Notes: generated from the sequence alone by a model not told the origin. 64,000 bases of DNA from Rhodospirillaceae bacterium (GCA_002709955.1 PAQY01000016.1:124001-188000); one strand, 5' to 3'. Shown: positions 9,397 through 18,844, counted from the first letter of the stretch. A program made the numbers and translations.

Positions 9397-10275
9397 TTAT
9401 GGCCAGGTTGCCAGCGGGGGCAGGGACATCAGAACCGCATCAGGATTGCCCCCTGTCATCAGGCCGAATCGGGTTCCGCGGTCATAGACCAGATTGAATT
9501 CGGCATACAGGCCGCGCTTTTCCAATTGCCAGGCGCGGTCCGCATCGGTCCAGGGTTCACCCAGATGCCGTCGCACCAGGGCCGGATAAATATCCAGGAA
9601 GCATTTCCCGACATCCTGCACAAAGGCAAAATCGCCATCCCAGTCGCCGGAATCCAGGTAATCAAAGAAGATCCCCCCGACGCCGCGCGCCTGATTGCGG
9701 TGCTTGATATAGAAATATTCGTCACACCATTCCTTGTATCGCGGGTAATTCGCACAGGAATGGGCATCGCATGTGGCCTTCAACGCGGCATGAAAATCCG
9801 CTGTATCCTGTGGAATTTCGACCATCGGGTTCAAATCCGTGCCGCCGCCGAACCAGTTTTTAGACGTGACGATCATGCGCGTATTCATATGGATCGCAGG
9901 CACTTTGGGGGAGCGCATATGCGCCACAAGGGAAATGCCGCCAGCCCAGAATTTCCCGTCACTTTCCTTTGCGCCTGGGATTTCGGTGCGGAATTGTTCG
10001 GAAAAGGTACCGTGGACTTCAGAAATATTGACCCCGACCTTTTCAAAGACGCGACCATTTCGCATCACAGACATGACGCCGCCGCCCCCCTGAGAGTCCG
10101 ATTCATCGGGGCGCTGCCACGCCTTGCGCTCAAATGTTGTGGCTGGCAGGTCGGCATGGGGCAAGCCGGATGGCAGTTCCGTTTCAATCTGTTCGAACGT
10201 GGCACAGATTTGATCCCGAAGACTGCGGAACCAGTCCGTAGCCTTGGTTTTCCGGCTTTCCAACGCCTCAGTCAT
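9397..10275 (-). CDS. hemF: Oxygen-dependent coproporphyrinogen III oxidase
   Basis: Cytosolic haem-synthesis enzyme of 292 residues that oxidatively decarboxylates coproporphyrinogen III to protoporphyrinogen IX using O2. Family blocks are clear: GGGVMSVMRNGRVFEKVGVN, NTRMIVTSKNWFGGGTDLNP, YKEWCDEYFYIKHRNQARG and EFNLVYDRGTRFGLMTGG. The frame is open 16 codons further, but ATG at 10275 has AAGGGAGAG just upstream and begins the conserved region. Its presence shows that the cell can make haem aerobically. Confidence 0.96.
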   Translation of the reverse strand: MTEALESRKTKATDWFRSLRDQICATFEQIETELPSGLPHADLPATTFERKAWQRPDESDSQGGGGVMSVMRNGRVFEKVGVNISEVHGTFSEQFRTEIPGAKESDGKFWAGGISLVAHMRSPKVPAIHMNTRMIVTSKNWFGGGTDLNPMVEIPQDTADFHAALKATCDAHSCANYPRYKEWCDEYFYIKHRNQARGVGGIFFDYLDSGDWDGDFAFVQDVGKCFLDIYPALVRRHLGEPWTDADRAWQLEKRGLYAEFNLVYDRGTRFGLMTGGNPDAVLMSLPPLATWP

Positions 10276-10349
10276 GCGCAACTCTCCCTTTCTGTCCTGA
10301 TTGTTCAGGCTGTTTTGTGTCAATGTTACGTTACATACAATGACCCGCC

Positions 10350-10817
10350 CTATTGGGGAAGTCCATCGGTTACGCGCAAGGCTTCGGCCAATATCATACC
10401 GGCAGACATCGCAACATTCAGTGATCGTGCGTCAGGCACCATTGGAATGCGCACGCGCGCACCAGCGGCACTGTGGACATCTGGGGGAACCCCGGCCCCT
10501 TCTGATCCAAACAGTAAGATGTCATTGGTATGATATGCGAACTGATAGGCGGATACGGACCCCTTGGTCGTTGCCAGCACAAGGCGTTCCGGTCTGGCCG
10601 CCCGAAAGGCATCCCAATTGGCGTGGCGCGTCAGATGGGCGCTGGCGATATAGTCCATGCCCGCGCGGCGCAGTTTGGCGTCTGTCCAGACAAAGCCACA
10701 GGGTTCTATCACCTCAAGCGGTACACCAAAACAGGCACATAGCCGCAAAATCGCCCCGGCATTCTGGGGAATATCAGGCTGGAACAAGGCAACGCGCAAG
10801 GGCATGTTTCGGGGCAC
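10350..10817 (-). CDS. trmL: tRNA (cytidine/uridine-34 2'-O)-methyltransferase
   Basis: SPOUT-class methyltransferase of about 152-155 residues that methylates the wobble ribose of some leucine tRNAs. The family N-terminus is LRVALFQPDIPQNAGAILR, and the trefoil-knot SAM site is formed by LLFGSEGAGVP and IPMVPDARSLNVAMSAGM. The start is either GTG at 10817 or ATG at 10805; the latter matches the usual family N-terminus better. Upstream of hemF on the same strand, about 75 bases away. Confidence 0.93.
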   Translation of the reverse strand: MPRNMPLRVALFQPDIPQNAGAILRLCACFGVPLEVIEPCGFVWTDAKLRRAGMDYIASAHLTRHANWDAFRAARPERLVLATTKGSVSAYQFAYHTNDILLFGSEGAGVPPDVHSAAGARVRIPMVPDARSLNVAMSAGMILAEALRVTDGLPQ

Positions 10818-11104
10818 CTGGATAGTGACAGAGGGGTCAATAGGGACTGCATTCGCGCAAGCCTGTCAATTGTGACCATGCGACACTTTCAATCCGGGAA
10901 ACAATACAGTATACGAAGCCATGGCTGGGGGTTTGAGCCAGCAAAATCAAGGTGGATTTCAAAATTCGTGAAATCCGCTATGGTTTGTGTTGCGGCAGGT
11001 TGTCGCAAACAGGCTCGATATTCCTGGCGAAGGTTCTATTGTTGACACTGGGCGTTAAGGATGTTGGCGCTCACAGGCTCTTAAGGGTTTCGAGGGGAAT
11101 CGAA
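10818..11104 (+). promoter_or_regulatory. petABC upstream region with 8-bp-arm palindrome
   Basis: About 290 bases between the divergent trmL and petA genes without a supported gene. It contains a palindrome with perfect 8-base arms, GGATTTCA at 10954-10961 and TGAAATCC at 10969-10976, separated by 7 bases. A TTGACA hexamer at 11042-11047 could be a -35 element, but no good -10 follows at 17 bases. GAGGGG just before 11105 is the ribosome site. Regulatory use is inference. Confidence 0.35.
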
Positions 11105-11656
11105 ATGGCGGAAGCGACGCAGCCGAATTCGGATCACGAAGAAGATTCGGGACGGCGGGACTTTTTGAATTATCTGGCCATCGGTGTTGGCGCAGTCGGC
11201 GCGGCATCCTTTGCCTGGCCGATCATCAACAGCATGAACCCATCAAAAGATGTCTTGGCATTGGCCTCTATTGAGGTTGATCTGAGCCAGATTGATGTGG
11301 GCTCCGCCATTAAGGTTGTATGGCGCGGTAAGCCTGTGTTCATCCGCCATCGAACCGAAAAAGAAATTGAAGAAGCCAAAGCTGTTGATATCAGCACGCT
11401 GATTGATCCAGAAACAGACGCGGATCGTGTTCAAAATGCGGATTGGCTGATCATTGTTGGCGTGTGCACCCATCTGGGCTGTATCCCAATGGGGACGGCA
11501 GATGGCGAACCACGCGGCGAGTACGATGGCTGGTTCTGCCCGTGCCATGGATCGCACTATGATTCTTCGGGTCGCATCCGCAAAGGTCCGTCACCGACCA
11601 ATCTGCTGGTCCCGACATATACATTCCTGACCGATTCCACTGTAAGAATCGGGTAA
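11105..11656 (+). CDS. petA: Ubiquinol-cytochrome c reductase Rieske iron-sulfur subunit
   Basis: Carries the 2Fe-2S cluster of the bc1 complex and moves one electron from ubiquinol to cytochrome c1. The 183-residue protein has a Tat-type N-terminal anchor ([20 protein letters not shown]) that also serves as membrane helix. Cluster ligands are in [10 protein letters not shown] and [15 protein letters not shown]. The open frame reaches back 51 codons, but those residues resemble no Rieske N-terminus; ATG at 11105 has GAGGGG upstream and fits the family. First gene of petABC; 14 bases separate it from petB. Confidence 0.97.
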   Translation: MAEATQPNSDHEEDSGRRDFLNYLAIGVGAVGAASFAWPIINSMNPSKDVLALASIEVDLSQIDVGSAIKVVWRGKPVFIRHRTEKEIEEAKAVDISTLIDPETDADRVQNADWLIIVGVCTHLGCIPMGTADGEPRGEYDGWFCPCHGSHYDSSGRIRKGPSPTNLLVPTYTFLTDSTVRIG

Positions 11657-11670
11657 CGGAGGCTTCTGAA

Positions 11671-12987
11671 ATGAGCAATCATCCCGCCCCTAATTTTAAG
11701 AACCCGGTGATCCGGTGGGTCGATTCCCGCCTTCCCGTGTTCTCTTATGTGCATGCCGAATATGGCGTGTTCCCGATGCCGAAGAACCTGAACTATTTCT
11801 GGAATTTCGGTGCGCTGGCAATGGTCGTGTTGATGGTGATGATCCTGACCGGGATCATGCTGGCCATGCAATACACGCCCAATGTTGACCTGGCCTTCAA
11901 TTCCGTTGAACGCATTATGCGCGATGTGAATTCAGGCTGGCTGCTGCGCTATATCCACATGAATGGCGCGTCGATGTTCTTTATCGTCGTGTATATCCAC
12001 ATTTTCCGCGGCATGTATTACGGGTCTTACAAGAATCCGCGCGAATTGCTTTGGATTTTGGGTGTTGTCATCCTGGTTCTGATGATGGCGACCGCTTTCA
12101 TGGGCTATGTGCTTCCTTGGGGCCAGATGAGCTTCTGGGGTGCAACGGTCATCACCAACCTGTTTTCCGCCTTCCCGTTGATTGGGGAATCGATTGTGCA
12201 GTGGTTGTGGGGTGGCTTTTCAGTCGACAATCCCACACTGAACCGCTTCTTTGCGCTGCATTATCTGCTGCCCTTCATCATCATTGCCGTGGTCGCCTTG
12301 CATGTAGTTGCACTGCATGTCGTCAAATCGAACAACCCGGATGGGATTGAAGTTCGCGGTCCACAGGATACGGTGCCGTTCCATCCGTATTTCACGGCCA
12401 AGGATTCACTTGGGCTGGCCGTATTCCTGTTTATCTTCGCCTTCTTTGTGTTCTTCGCGCCAAACTATATGGGTCACCCCGATAACTATATCGAGGCGAA
12501 CCCGCTGGTGACCCCGCCGCATATCGTGCCTGAATGGTACTTCTTGCCGTATTACGCCATCCTGCGGTCCTTTGTGGACGGCTGGTGGATCTACGAGATC
12601 TTCTTTGGCTGGTGGTCTGAAGCCAAGCTGGCTGGTGTTCTGGCCATGTTCGGGTCGTTGATTATCGTTGCCGTGTTGCCCTGGCTGGATACGTCCAAGG
12701 TGCGCAGCTGTCGCTATCGCCCGATCTATAAATGGGCAGTGATCCTGTTCCTGATCAATTTCATCATTCTGGGCTGGGTCGGTGGCAAGCCGGCGGAAGA
12801 GCCCTATGTGACGATCGCTCAGGGCGCGACCATGTATTACTTCTTCCACTTCCTGATCCTCACCCCGTTGATCGGATGGATTGAACGCCCCAAGCCGCTG
12901 CCTGCCAGCATCTCTGAACCTGTACTGAAAGCCGGAAGCGGTGCCCAGTTTGCAGGTGCCTCTGCCGCGAAGATGGAGAAGTCCTGA
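11671..12987 (+). CDS. petB: Cytochrome b of the bc1 complex
   Basis: Integral membrane subunit of 438 residues with two b-type haems and the Qo and Qi quinone sites. Haem-ligand histidines are in the helices containing [19 protein letters not shown] and [21 protein letters not shown]. The Qo motif PEWY appears as [15 protein letters not shown]. The polypeptide is the single-chain mitochondrial/alphaproteobacterial form rather than the split b6/IV form. Its stop shares one base with the petC start. Confidence 0.98.
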   Translation: MSNHPAPNFKNPVIRWVDSRLPVFSYVHAEYGVFPMPKNLNYFWNFGALAMVVLMVMILTGIMLAMQYTPNVDLAFNSVERIMRDVNSGWLLRYIHMNGASMFFIVVYIHIFRGMYYGSYKNPRELLWILGVVILVLMMATAFMGYVLPWGQMSFWGATVITNLFSAFPLIGESIVQWLWGGFSVDNPTLNRFFALHYLLPFIIIAVVALHVVALHVVKSNNPDGIEVRGPQDTVPFHPYFTAKDSLGLAVFLFIFAFFVFFAPNYMGHPDNYIEANPLVTPPHIVPEWYFLPYYAILRSFVDGWWIYEIFFGWWSEAKLAGVLAMFGSLIIVAVLPWLDTSKVRSCRYRPIYKWAVILFLINFIILGWVGGKPAEEPYVTIAQGATMYYFFHFLILTPLIGWIERPKPLPASISEPVLKAGSGAQFAGASAAKMEKS

Positions 12988-13889
12988 TGCGTAAATTCGG
13001 ATTATCAATTGCTGCCGCAGCGCTGTTGACACTGGGTGTCAGCAGCCAGGCATCGGCCGCTACGGGCGCACATCCGCCAACAACGGATTACAGCTTCACC
13101 GGCTTCTTCGGCTCTTTTGATCGGGCGGAATTGCAGCGGGGCCTGCAGGTCTACAAGCAGGTCTGTGCCGCCTGTCACGGTATGGATTTGGTTCACTATC
13201 GTGATTTGGTGGATTTGGGATATTCCGAAGACCAGATCAAATCTTTTGCGGCAACGTTCCAGGTCACCGATGGACCCAATGATGATGGCGACATGTTTGA
13301 TCGTCCTGCAGAGGCGTCAGACGCCTTCATCAGCCCGTTCAGCAACGATAAAATTGCGGCAGCCAGCAATGGGGGCGTCGTGCCGCCAGATCTGTCGCTG
13401 ATCGTGAAAAGCCGCGCCAATGGTTATGGCGGCATTGGGCAGAACTTCCTGGCGATGCTGCAAATCAAAGGCTATGCCAGTGGCACGGACTATGTCTCCC
13501 ATCTGGTTGGGACCGGCTATATAGAAGAGCCAACCTTGGAAGATAAGATGGTGTGCATGCCGCAAAATGCGGGTGAGACGGATGCGGCTTACAAAACCCG
13601 TATCGAGGAGCATCAAGCCCCCCCAGGAACCTATTTCAACAAATGGTTCGCAGGGTGCTATTTCAAGATGCCCCAGCCGCTGTATGAAGACTCAATTGAA
13701 TATGAAGACGGCACCCCCGCCACAAAGGAACAAATGGCCCATGATGTTGCCGTGTTCCTGACTTGGGCGTCAGAGCCGGCTTTCGAAACCCGCAAAGAAA
13801 CCGGCATCAAAGTGCTGTTGTTCCTGGCGGTCTTCACCGGGCTGATGATTGCGGTGAAACGCAATGTCTGGCGGAATGTGAAACACTGA
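12987..13889 (+). CDS. petC: Cytochrome c1
   Basis: Third subunit of the bc1 complex, 300 residues. It has a Sec signal peptide (about residues 1-25, ending near SSQASA), one haem c motif CAACH in VCAACHGMDLVHYRDL, and a single C-terminal anchor helix (VLLFLAVFTGLMIAVKRNVW). The haem accepts electrons from the Rieske protein and passes them to soluble or membrane cytochrome c. It ends the petABC operon, which is closed by a strong terminator 25 bases downstream. Confidence 0.97.
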   Translation: MRKFGLSIAAAALLTLGVSSQASAATGAHPPTTDYSFTGFFGSFDRAELQRGLQVYKQVCAACHGMDLVHYRDLVDLGYSEDQIKSFAATFQVTDGPNDDGDMFDRPAEASDAFISPFSNDKIAAASNGGVVPPDLSLIVKSRANGYGGIGQNFLAMLQIKGYASGTDYVSHLVGTGYIEEPTLEDKMVCMPQNAGETDAAYKTRIEEHQAPPGTYFNKWFAGCYFKMPQPLYEDSIEYEDGTPATKEQMAHDVAVFLTWASEPAFETRKETGIKVLLFLAVFTGLMIAVKRNVWRNVKH

Positions 13890-13914
13890 AATCGCGTTTC
13901 ATGATGAATGATGG

Positions 13915-13942
13915 AAAAGCCCGCGCCTTGGCGCGGGCTTTT
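13915..13942 (+). terminator. Rho-independent terminator of petABC
   Basis: A 12-base perfect stem AAAAGCCCGCGC (13915-13926) and GCGCGGGCTTTT (13931-13942) with loop CTTG. The A/T ends make it usable on either strand, so it may also terminate leftward transcripts. Confidence 0.92.
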
Positions 13943-13947
13943 CTCAT

Positions 13948-14092
13948 TAGTGTGGTGCGCGGTTATTTGGAATCCCCAGGATCCCTTTATCGGACTGTCG
14001 GCTAGGAGAGAGCGTGCAGGCGATGTGGTTCATCGTCAAGAGCTCTCGACGCCGTCCGACAGGTCGATCCCAAATAACCGCGTACCACACTA
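13948..14092. mobile_element. Putative MITE: ~141-bp palindromic element with 23-bp inverted ends
   Basis: Between the convergent petC and exonuclease genes lies a long imperfect hairpin. The outer arms 13948-13970 and 14070-14092 match at 22 of 23 positions. Inner segments also pair: CTGTCGG with CCGACAG, GAGAGC with GCTCTC, and a central CGATG/CATCG hairpin with loop TGGTT. Both ends carry TA just outside GTGTGG...CCACAC, which would be the target duplication of an IS630/Tc1-like element. It has no coding potential. Alternatives are a repeat-family RNA hairpin or a bidirectional terminator. Confidence 0.55.
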
Positions 14093-14100
14093 GGCATGAA

Positions 14101-14715
14101 TTACAGAACGCCGCGGCTTCTTAAGACCCGCAGCGTTGACAGGATTGCCAGTGAATCATCCATGGCATCATGGGCCTTGCCGTCCGGTTCCAGGCCCACG
14201 AGCTTGGGTAATTGATTGGAATGGCTGGTCGCGAATTCAGGGCCTACCCGCCGCCCCAGAACCCCTGAAATCTCGGCAAAGCGTGTCCATTTCGGCGGTT
14301 TGACGCCGTGCAATTTGCAATTTTCCACCAGAACATCGGGGTCGCCCGAATAGGACAGGATGGCGCGGGCCCCCTCACAGAAATCCATGAAAACATCCAA
14401 AGCTTCTTCAAAATCGAAGCCTTCGGTATCAATGGCATCCTGATCAATACCCGTCAGGGTGATGATATAGTCGGATAGCTGGGGGTTTTTGACGGGTGTC
14501 ACCAACATGACCAGACGCCCGACCTCTGTCAGTTTGGCATCGTCCTTCACCCGCACAGCGCCGATCTGTATGATTTCCCGGGCTTCCCAGGGTTCGGACC
14601 AGCCCCGTTCCAGGCTGCCTTCCCACGCGGTGAATTCCAGGTCAAAAATGACAATGTCGCCGCCCTTTTGATTCGGGTCGAACGGGTCTTGCGGGTGTGT
14701 TGTGGTATCGTTCAT
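14101..14715 (-). CDS. DEDDh 3'-5' exonuclease family protein
   Basis: Exonuclease of 204 residues of the RNase T/DnaQ fold, closest in pattern to the KapD/ERI1-like group. The four acidic residues and catalytic His are visible: FDLEFTAWEG (D and E), SYSGDPDVLVEN (D) and HDAMDDSLAI (H and D). Substrate, RNA or DNA, cannot be told from sequence. The start overlaps the MocR regulator's stop by 4 bases, so it is translated with it; the reason for that pairing is not obvious. Confidence 0.85.
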   Translation of the reverse strand: MNDTTTHPQDPFDPNQKGGDIVIFDLEFTAWEGSLERGWSEPWEAREIIQIGAVRVKDDAKLTEVGRLVMLVTPVKNPQLSDYIITLTGIDQDAIDTEGFDFEEALDVFMDFCEGARAILSYSGDPDVLVENCKLHGVKPPKWTRFAEISGVLGRRVGPEFATSHSNQLPKLVGLEPDGKAHDAMDDSLAILSTLRVLRSRGVL

Positions 14716-16205
14716 AGGTCCAATGCACGCATCAATCGGTTAACAGCTTCCGGCATCGCATCGATTGGCACTGCGGAAAATCCCAACAGTAAACCCCGGT
14801 CTGTGGTTTCGTCGGCATAGTAGGCGCTTAACGCCGATACAGCCACCCCCAGTTCAGCCGCGCGGCTCTGAATTTCGCGGTCGCTCTTGCCCGGCGCAAT
14901 ATCAGGTGTAAACCGCGCCAGCAGGTGCATTCCCGCCTCTGACGGGGCAATGATAATCCTGTCCCCCAAGCGGTCTTTCAGCATCGCATCCAGGGCGGCC
15001 CGGCGTTCCGCATACAGCCGCCGCATGCGCCGCAAATGGGCGGCAAAATGCCCTTCCTCGATAAAGGCGGCCAGGGCGGGCTGCGCGATGGTGGAGGGAT
15101 GATCGTCCAGCGCAGCGCGGGCCAGTCGGAACGGGTCTGCCAAATCTGCGGGCACCACCAGATAGCCGATGCGCAAGGATGGAAACATGACCTTAGAGAA
15201 GGACCCCGCATAAACAACCCGTCCATCGCGATCCAGCCCCTGCAATGCAGAAAGCGGCCGACCTGAATAGCGATATTCGCTGTCATAGTCGTCTTCCAGC
15301 ACCCAGCCATCGGTGCGTTGCGCCCAGTCCAACAGCTTCAAGCGCCGGGCCAGGGTCATGGTGACGCCCAGTGGATATTGGTGGGACGGCGCAACACAGA
15401 CAAGGCGGGCACCTGGAACCTTTGCTTCGCCCGCATCGATATCGATGCCTTCCAGGTCGACCGGTGCCGTTGCGGGCCGAATCCCCGCGCCCAGTAAGGC
15501 CCCGCGCACACCTGGATAGCCAGGTTCTTCCATCAGGGCGACATCGCCTTCATCCAACAGGACATGACAGGCCAGGCCGATTGCCTGTTGAACGCCAGCG
15601 ACGATGATCACTTGTTCCGCCTCACACCGCACCCCTCTAGCCGTTGCCAGATAATCCACGATGGCTTGGCGCAGGGGAAGATAGCCCGCTGGTTCCGCCT
15701 GGGCCAGCAGCGCACGCGGTGGCCGTCGCCAGGCCTTGGTCATCAGCCGGGACCAGACATCGAACGGGAAGCTGTCCAGATCCGGAAGGCCGATGGCAAA
15801 AGCAGGCGTGCCGCGATTGCTGCGCCCCCCGCGAAGCGCCGCCAGTCTGGCCCCCCGCTGGGACAGGCCCTGTCGGCGGGGCTTTCGGGCCCCTGGATTC
15901 TGAACAACCTTGCGCAGGGACAGCGCATCTTCGGGCAACTCGTCGGAAACGAAAGACCCGGCCCCGACCTTTCCCACCAGATACCCTTCGGCAAAAAGCT
16001 GATCAAAAGCCCCGGTCACCGTGTTGCGGGAAATTGCCAGTTCCCGCGATAAGGTCCGGCTGGATGGCAGGCGCGATCCGGCCTTCAGGCGCCCATCCAG
16101 GATCAGCGCCCGCATCTGGTCATATAGCTGACGGTGCATAGGCTCCGCCGCGTGACGGTCCAGGGATAGGGGAAGGACGGTGCCATCTGAAACACGCCGT
16201 GCCAT
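14712..16205 (-). CDS. MocR/PdxR-type regulator (GntR HTH fused to aminotransferase domain)
   Basis: Protein of 497 residues with an N-terminal winged helix (about 20-90; GSRLPSSRTLSRELAISRNT) and a fold-type I aminotransferase-like domain. The PLP lysine is in VYAGSFSKVMFPSLRIGYL. Such proteins sense PLP or an amino compound and often control vitamin B6 or GABA/taurine genes. It is divergent from a GNAT and a pyridoxamine-oxidase-like gene with a 116-base intergenic region between them, and these are its likely targets. Confidence 0.93.
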   Translation of the reverse strand: MARRVSDGTVLPLSLDRHAAEPMHRQLYDQMRALILDGRLKAGSRLPSSRTLSRELAISRNTVTGAFDQLFAEGYLVGKVGAGSFVSDELPEDALSLRKVVQNPGARKPRRQGLSQRGARLAALRGGRSNRGTPAFAIGLPDLDSFPFDVWSRLMTKAWRRPPRALLAQAEPAGYLPLRQAIVDYLATARGVRCEAEQVIIVAGVQQAIGLACHVLLDEGDVALMEEPGYPGVRGALLGAGIRPATAPVDLEGIDIDAGEAKVPGARLVCVAPSHQYPLGVTMTLARRLKLLDWAQRTDGWVLEDDYDSEYRYSGRPLSALQGLDRDGRVVYAGSFSKVMFPSLRIGYLVVPADLADPFRLARAALDDHPSTIAQPALAAFIEEGHFAAHLRRMRRLYAERRAALDAMLKDRLGDRIIIAPSEAGMHLLARFTPDIAPGKSDREIQSRAAELGVAVSALSAYYADETTDRGLLLGFSAVPIDAMPEAVNRLMRALDL

Positions 16206-16321
16206 TGCCGGATGCCCGAATTGTTAAGTGGACCCAAACAATCTTCTATTTCGGCCCTTACAGGCAAGCCATTTATCGATCATATAGGTGATTGTTCTGA
16301 TGTCTTATAAGGATTTACCCA
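16206..16321. promoter_or_regulatory. Divergent promoter region, MocR regulator / GNAT
   Basis: A 116-base AT-richer spacer between two divergently transcribed genes, where a MocR-type autoregulator would be expected to bind. No clear direct repeat pair could be assigned by eye. Confidence 0.4.
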
Positions 16322-16771
16322 ATGACCGACCTGATCATCCGCCCGATCACCGCTGACGACTATAAGGGCTGGGACCCGCTATATCTGGGCTATGCGGAAT
16401 TTTACAAAGTCGCCAGCAGTGTGGAAAAGCGCCGCATCGTGTTTGAGTGGATTCTGGACCCCAACCATGTGGTTGAGGGACTGGTGATAGAACGGCAGGG
16501 TCGCCTGATCGGGCTGGCCCATTATCGCGAAATGCCAAGGCCTCTGCACGGCATGATGATGGGGTTCCTGGATGACCTTTTCATCGCTCCCGACGCACGG
16601 GGCGGGGGTGTCGGATTGATCATGTTTGAGCATCTGAAACAAATCTGTCGGGATCGGGGCTGGACAGTGATGCGGTGGCTGACCCAGGATCACAATTACC
16701 GTGCCCGGGCGCTGTATGATCAGATCGGTGCGAAATCACAGATGAATCTGTATGAAATGACTGTTGAGTGA
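16322..16771 (+). CDS. GNAT-family N-acetyltransferase
   Basis: Acetyl-CoA-dependent transferase of 149 residues. The acetyl-CoA pyrophosphate loop is in APDARGGGVGLIMFEHL and the C-terminal RARALYDQIGAKSQM is typical of the fold. Substrate unknown. It begins a two-gene unit with the flavin-binding protein 12 bases downstream and lies divergent to a MocR-type regulator, hinting at an amine substrate or B6-linked control. Confidence 0.88.
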   Translation: MTDLIIRPITADDYKGWDPLYLGYAEFYKVASSVEKRRIVFEWILDPNHVVEGLVIERQGRLIGLAHYREMPRPLHGMMMGFLDDLFIAPDARGGGVGLIMFEHLKQICRDRGWTVMRWLTQDHNYRARALYDQIGAKSQMNLYEMTVE

Positions 16772-16783
16772 GGAAGACTCCAA

Positions 16784-17437
16784 ATGACGGACAGTTCGGA
16801 CGCTTTCATTCCAACGGATCGGTCCAGAATTCGCCGATCCCATGAAAAGGCGCGATATGACAAGGAAACCGTCTATGCCATCGTGGATGCAACGCCGCTG
16901 TGTCATGTCGGCTACAGCATTTCGGGCCAGCCCTATGTGACGCCAACGCTGCATTGGCGGGTGGGTGATATTCTGTATTGGCATGGTTCATCCGCCAGCC
17001 GGATGTTGAAGCCAACGAAGAAAGGGCTTCCGGCCTGTGTGACCGTCACTCATTTCGATGGGTTCGTGCTGGCCCGGACCTCTTTCGAACACACCGCCAA
17101 CTTCCGCACCGCCATGCTGTACGGCACCGCCAAGGCGATGACGGACAGGGATGCGAAGGAAGAGGCCTTGCGGGTCATGATGGAGGGATTGTTTCCGGGC
17201 CGCTGGGCTGACTTGCGCGCCAGCACAAATCAGGAGTTGAAGGCGACAACTGTCGTTGAAATGCCAATCGATGATGCCGCCGCCAAGGTCCGAACCGGCC
17301 CACCGGACGATCCTGAGGAAGATTATGCAACAGAACGGGTCTGGGCAGGGGTTTTACCGCGTCAAGAAATCTGGGATGCGCCAGTAGATGATCCCAGATT
17401 GTTACCTGGGGTGACAGTACCGGATTATCTGAAATAA
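16784..17437 (+). CDS. Pyridoxamine 5'-phosphate oxidase-like flavin-binding protein
   Basis: Protein of 217 residues in the FMN-binding split-barrel superfamily (Pyridox_ox_2 type). The conserved early block runs YDKETVYAIVDATPLCHVGY, followed by PYVTPTLHWRVGDILYWHGS. It lacks the classic PdxH substrate motifs, so activity on pyridoxamine phosphate is not assured; some relatives bind FMN, haem or F420. Position opposite a MocR regulator supports a B6-related or regulator-controlled oxidoreductase role. Confidence 0.85.
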   Translation: MTDSSDAFIPTDRSRIRRSHEKARYDKETVYAIVDATPLCHVGYSISGQPYVTPTLHWRVGDILYWHGSSASRMLKPTKKGLPACVTVTHFDGFVLARTSFEHTANFRTAMLYGTAKAMTDRDAKEEALRVMMEGLFPGRWADLRASTNQELKATTVVEMPIDDAAAKVRTGPPDDPEEDYATERVWAGVLPRQEIWDAPVDDPRLLPGVTVPDYLK

Positions 17438-17444
17438 GTTCTGG

Positions 17445-17717
17445 TTAGAAATCAAAGCAACGGCCAGCTTTTTCCCAATCGCCATAGCGGGTGGGTTCCA
17501 GGCCTTTTGGGCCGCCGACTTCTTTTTCGACATCGCCCTTGGCTTCGGCCTCTTTGCGCCAGCGTTCGCCTGCGGCCTCCGCCTTTAATTCTGCCAGGCG
17601 ACGTTCGTCGACGCCTTTCAGGTCGTCCTGTGTGACGCCTTCGGGCAGGTCCATCGGGGCGGGTTTCTTTGCCGCCGATGGTTTTGAGGTTTTGAATAGG
17701 CCGGATAGTTTGCTCAT
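17445..17717 (-). CDS. Succinate dehydrogenase assembly factor 4 family (DUF1674)
   Basis: Small protein of about 90 residues ending with the diagnostic block PTRYGDWEKAGRCFDF. In eukaryotes SDHAF4 binds flavinated SdhA and aids complex II assembly; alphaproteobacterial members are presumed to do the same. The middle is charged and Lys/Glu-rich. ATG at 17717 is chosen over an upstream extension of 25 residues because the longer N-terminus is arginine-rich and unlike the family. Divergent from htpX. Confidence 0.88.
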   Translation of the reverse strand: MSKLSGLFKTSKPSAAKKPAPMDLPEGVTQDDLKGVDERRLAELKAEAAGERWRKEAEAKGDVEKEVGGPKGLEPTRYGDWEKAGRCFDF

Positions 17718-17845
17718 ACCCCCAGATATAGGCGAAAAACGGCGCAGGGCAAGGGTATTGCGGCCCCGCGACCTATCTTGATCTGACGCCACAACATCCC
17801 ATCTTTAGAGGGGTTCCACACTTTGTAGGATAGGAAAAGACACCA

Positions 17846-18793
17846 ATGAACACGATGCGCACGGCGCTGTTGATGGCCGCGATGACGGCCCTGCTGGGTG
17901 TGTGCGGCTATCTGATCGGCGGGCAGGGCGTGATGCTGTTCGCGCTGGCCTTTGCCGGGATCAGCAACATGATCGCCTTCTGGAACGCTGATAAGATCGT
18001 GCTGCGCATGCATAATGCGAAACAGGTCGATCAGCATTCTGCGCCCCAACTTTACAATACGGTGGCGGAACTGGCACAGCGTGCGGATCTGCCCATGCCC
18101 AAGGTCTATATCATCGATACGGAACAACCCAATGCATTTGCGACCGGGCGCAACCCGGATAATGCGGCCGTTGCGGCCACCAGTGGCCTGATTCGCCTGC
18201 TGTCCCCCGAAGAACTGGCAGGCGTCATGGCCCATGAACTGGCCCATGTGAAGAATCGCGACACGCTGACCATGACGGTGACGGCAACCATTGCCGGTGC
18301 GGTTTCCGCCCTGGGCAGTATGGCGATGTTTGGCAGCCTGTTTGGCGGCAATCGCAACAGCCCGCTTGGTGGATTGGGCGCGCTGATCGTGATGCTGGTC
18401 GGGCCAATTGCAGCGGCCATGGTCCAGATGGCAATCTCCCGGACGCGCGAATATTCTGCGGACCGCATGGGGGGCGAAATCTGTGGCAACCCGCTTTGGC
18501 TGGCCTCCGCGCTTGGTAAATTACACACCGGCGCGGCGCGCATTGATAATGAGGCGGCGGAACGCAACCCGGCCACGGCGCATATGTTTATCATCAATCC
18601 CTTGCATGCACGTCGCATGGATGGGCTGTTTACGACCCACCCCGCGACGGAAAACCGCATCGCCGCCCTGCAGGAATTGGCGCGGGAAATGGGCGTTGAA
18701 TCCTCGTCCCAGCGCGCTTCCGCTCCCCAGGTTCAGCCAACGCGAAAATCCCGTATTCCCGTGACGGAAAAGCGCGGGCCCTGGGGTCGGTAA
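17846..18793 (+). CDS. htpX: Membrane zinc metalloprotease HtpX
   Basis: M48 protease of 315 residues in the inner membrane that degrades misfolded membrane proteins. Two N-terminal hydrophobic segments (about residues 5-50) precede the HExxH motif in [13 protein letters not shown], and a second membrane pair lies around 150-195. The third zinc ligand Glu is in [10 protein letters not shown]. The C-terminal tail is short and basic. Confidence 0.95.
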   Translation: MNTMRTALLMAAMTALLGVCGYLIGGQGVMLFALAFAGISNMIAFWNADKIVLRMHNAKQVDQHSAPQLYNTVAELAQRADLPMPKVYIIDTEQPNAFATGRNPDNAAVAATSGLIRLLSPEELAGVMAHELAHVKNRDTLTMTVTATIAGAVSALGSMAMFGSLFGGNRNSPLGGLGALIVMLVGPIAAAMVQMAISRTREYSADRMGGEICGNPLWLASALGKLHTGAARIDNEAAERNPATAHMFIINPLHARRMDGLFTTHPATENRIAALQELAREMGVESSSQRASAPQVQPTRKSRIPVTEKRGPWGR

Positions 18794-18844
18794 GAACAGC
18801 ATAATGGTTTCGCCAGGCATGTCACTGGAAGCATCCTTTTTGCT

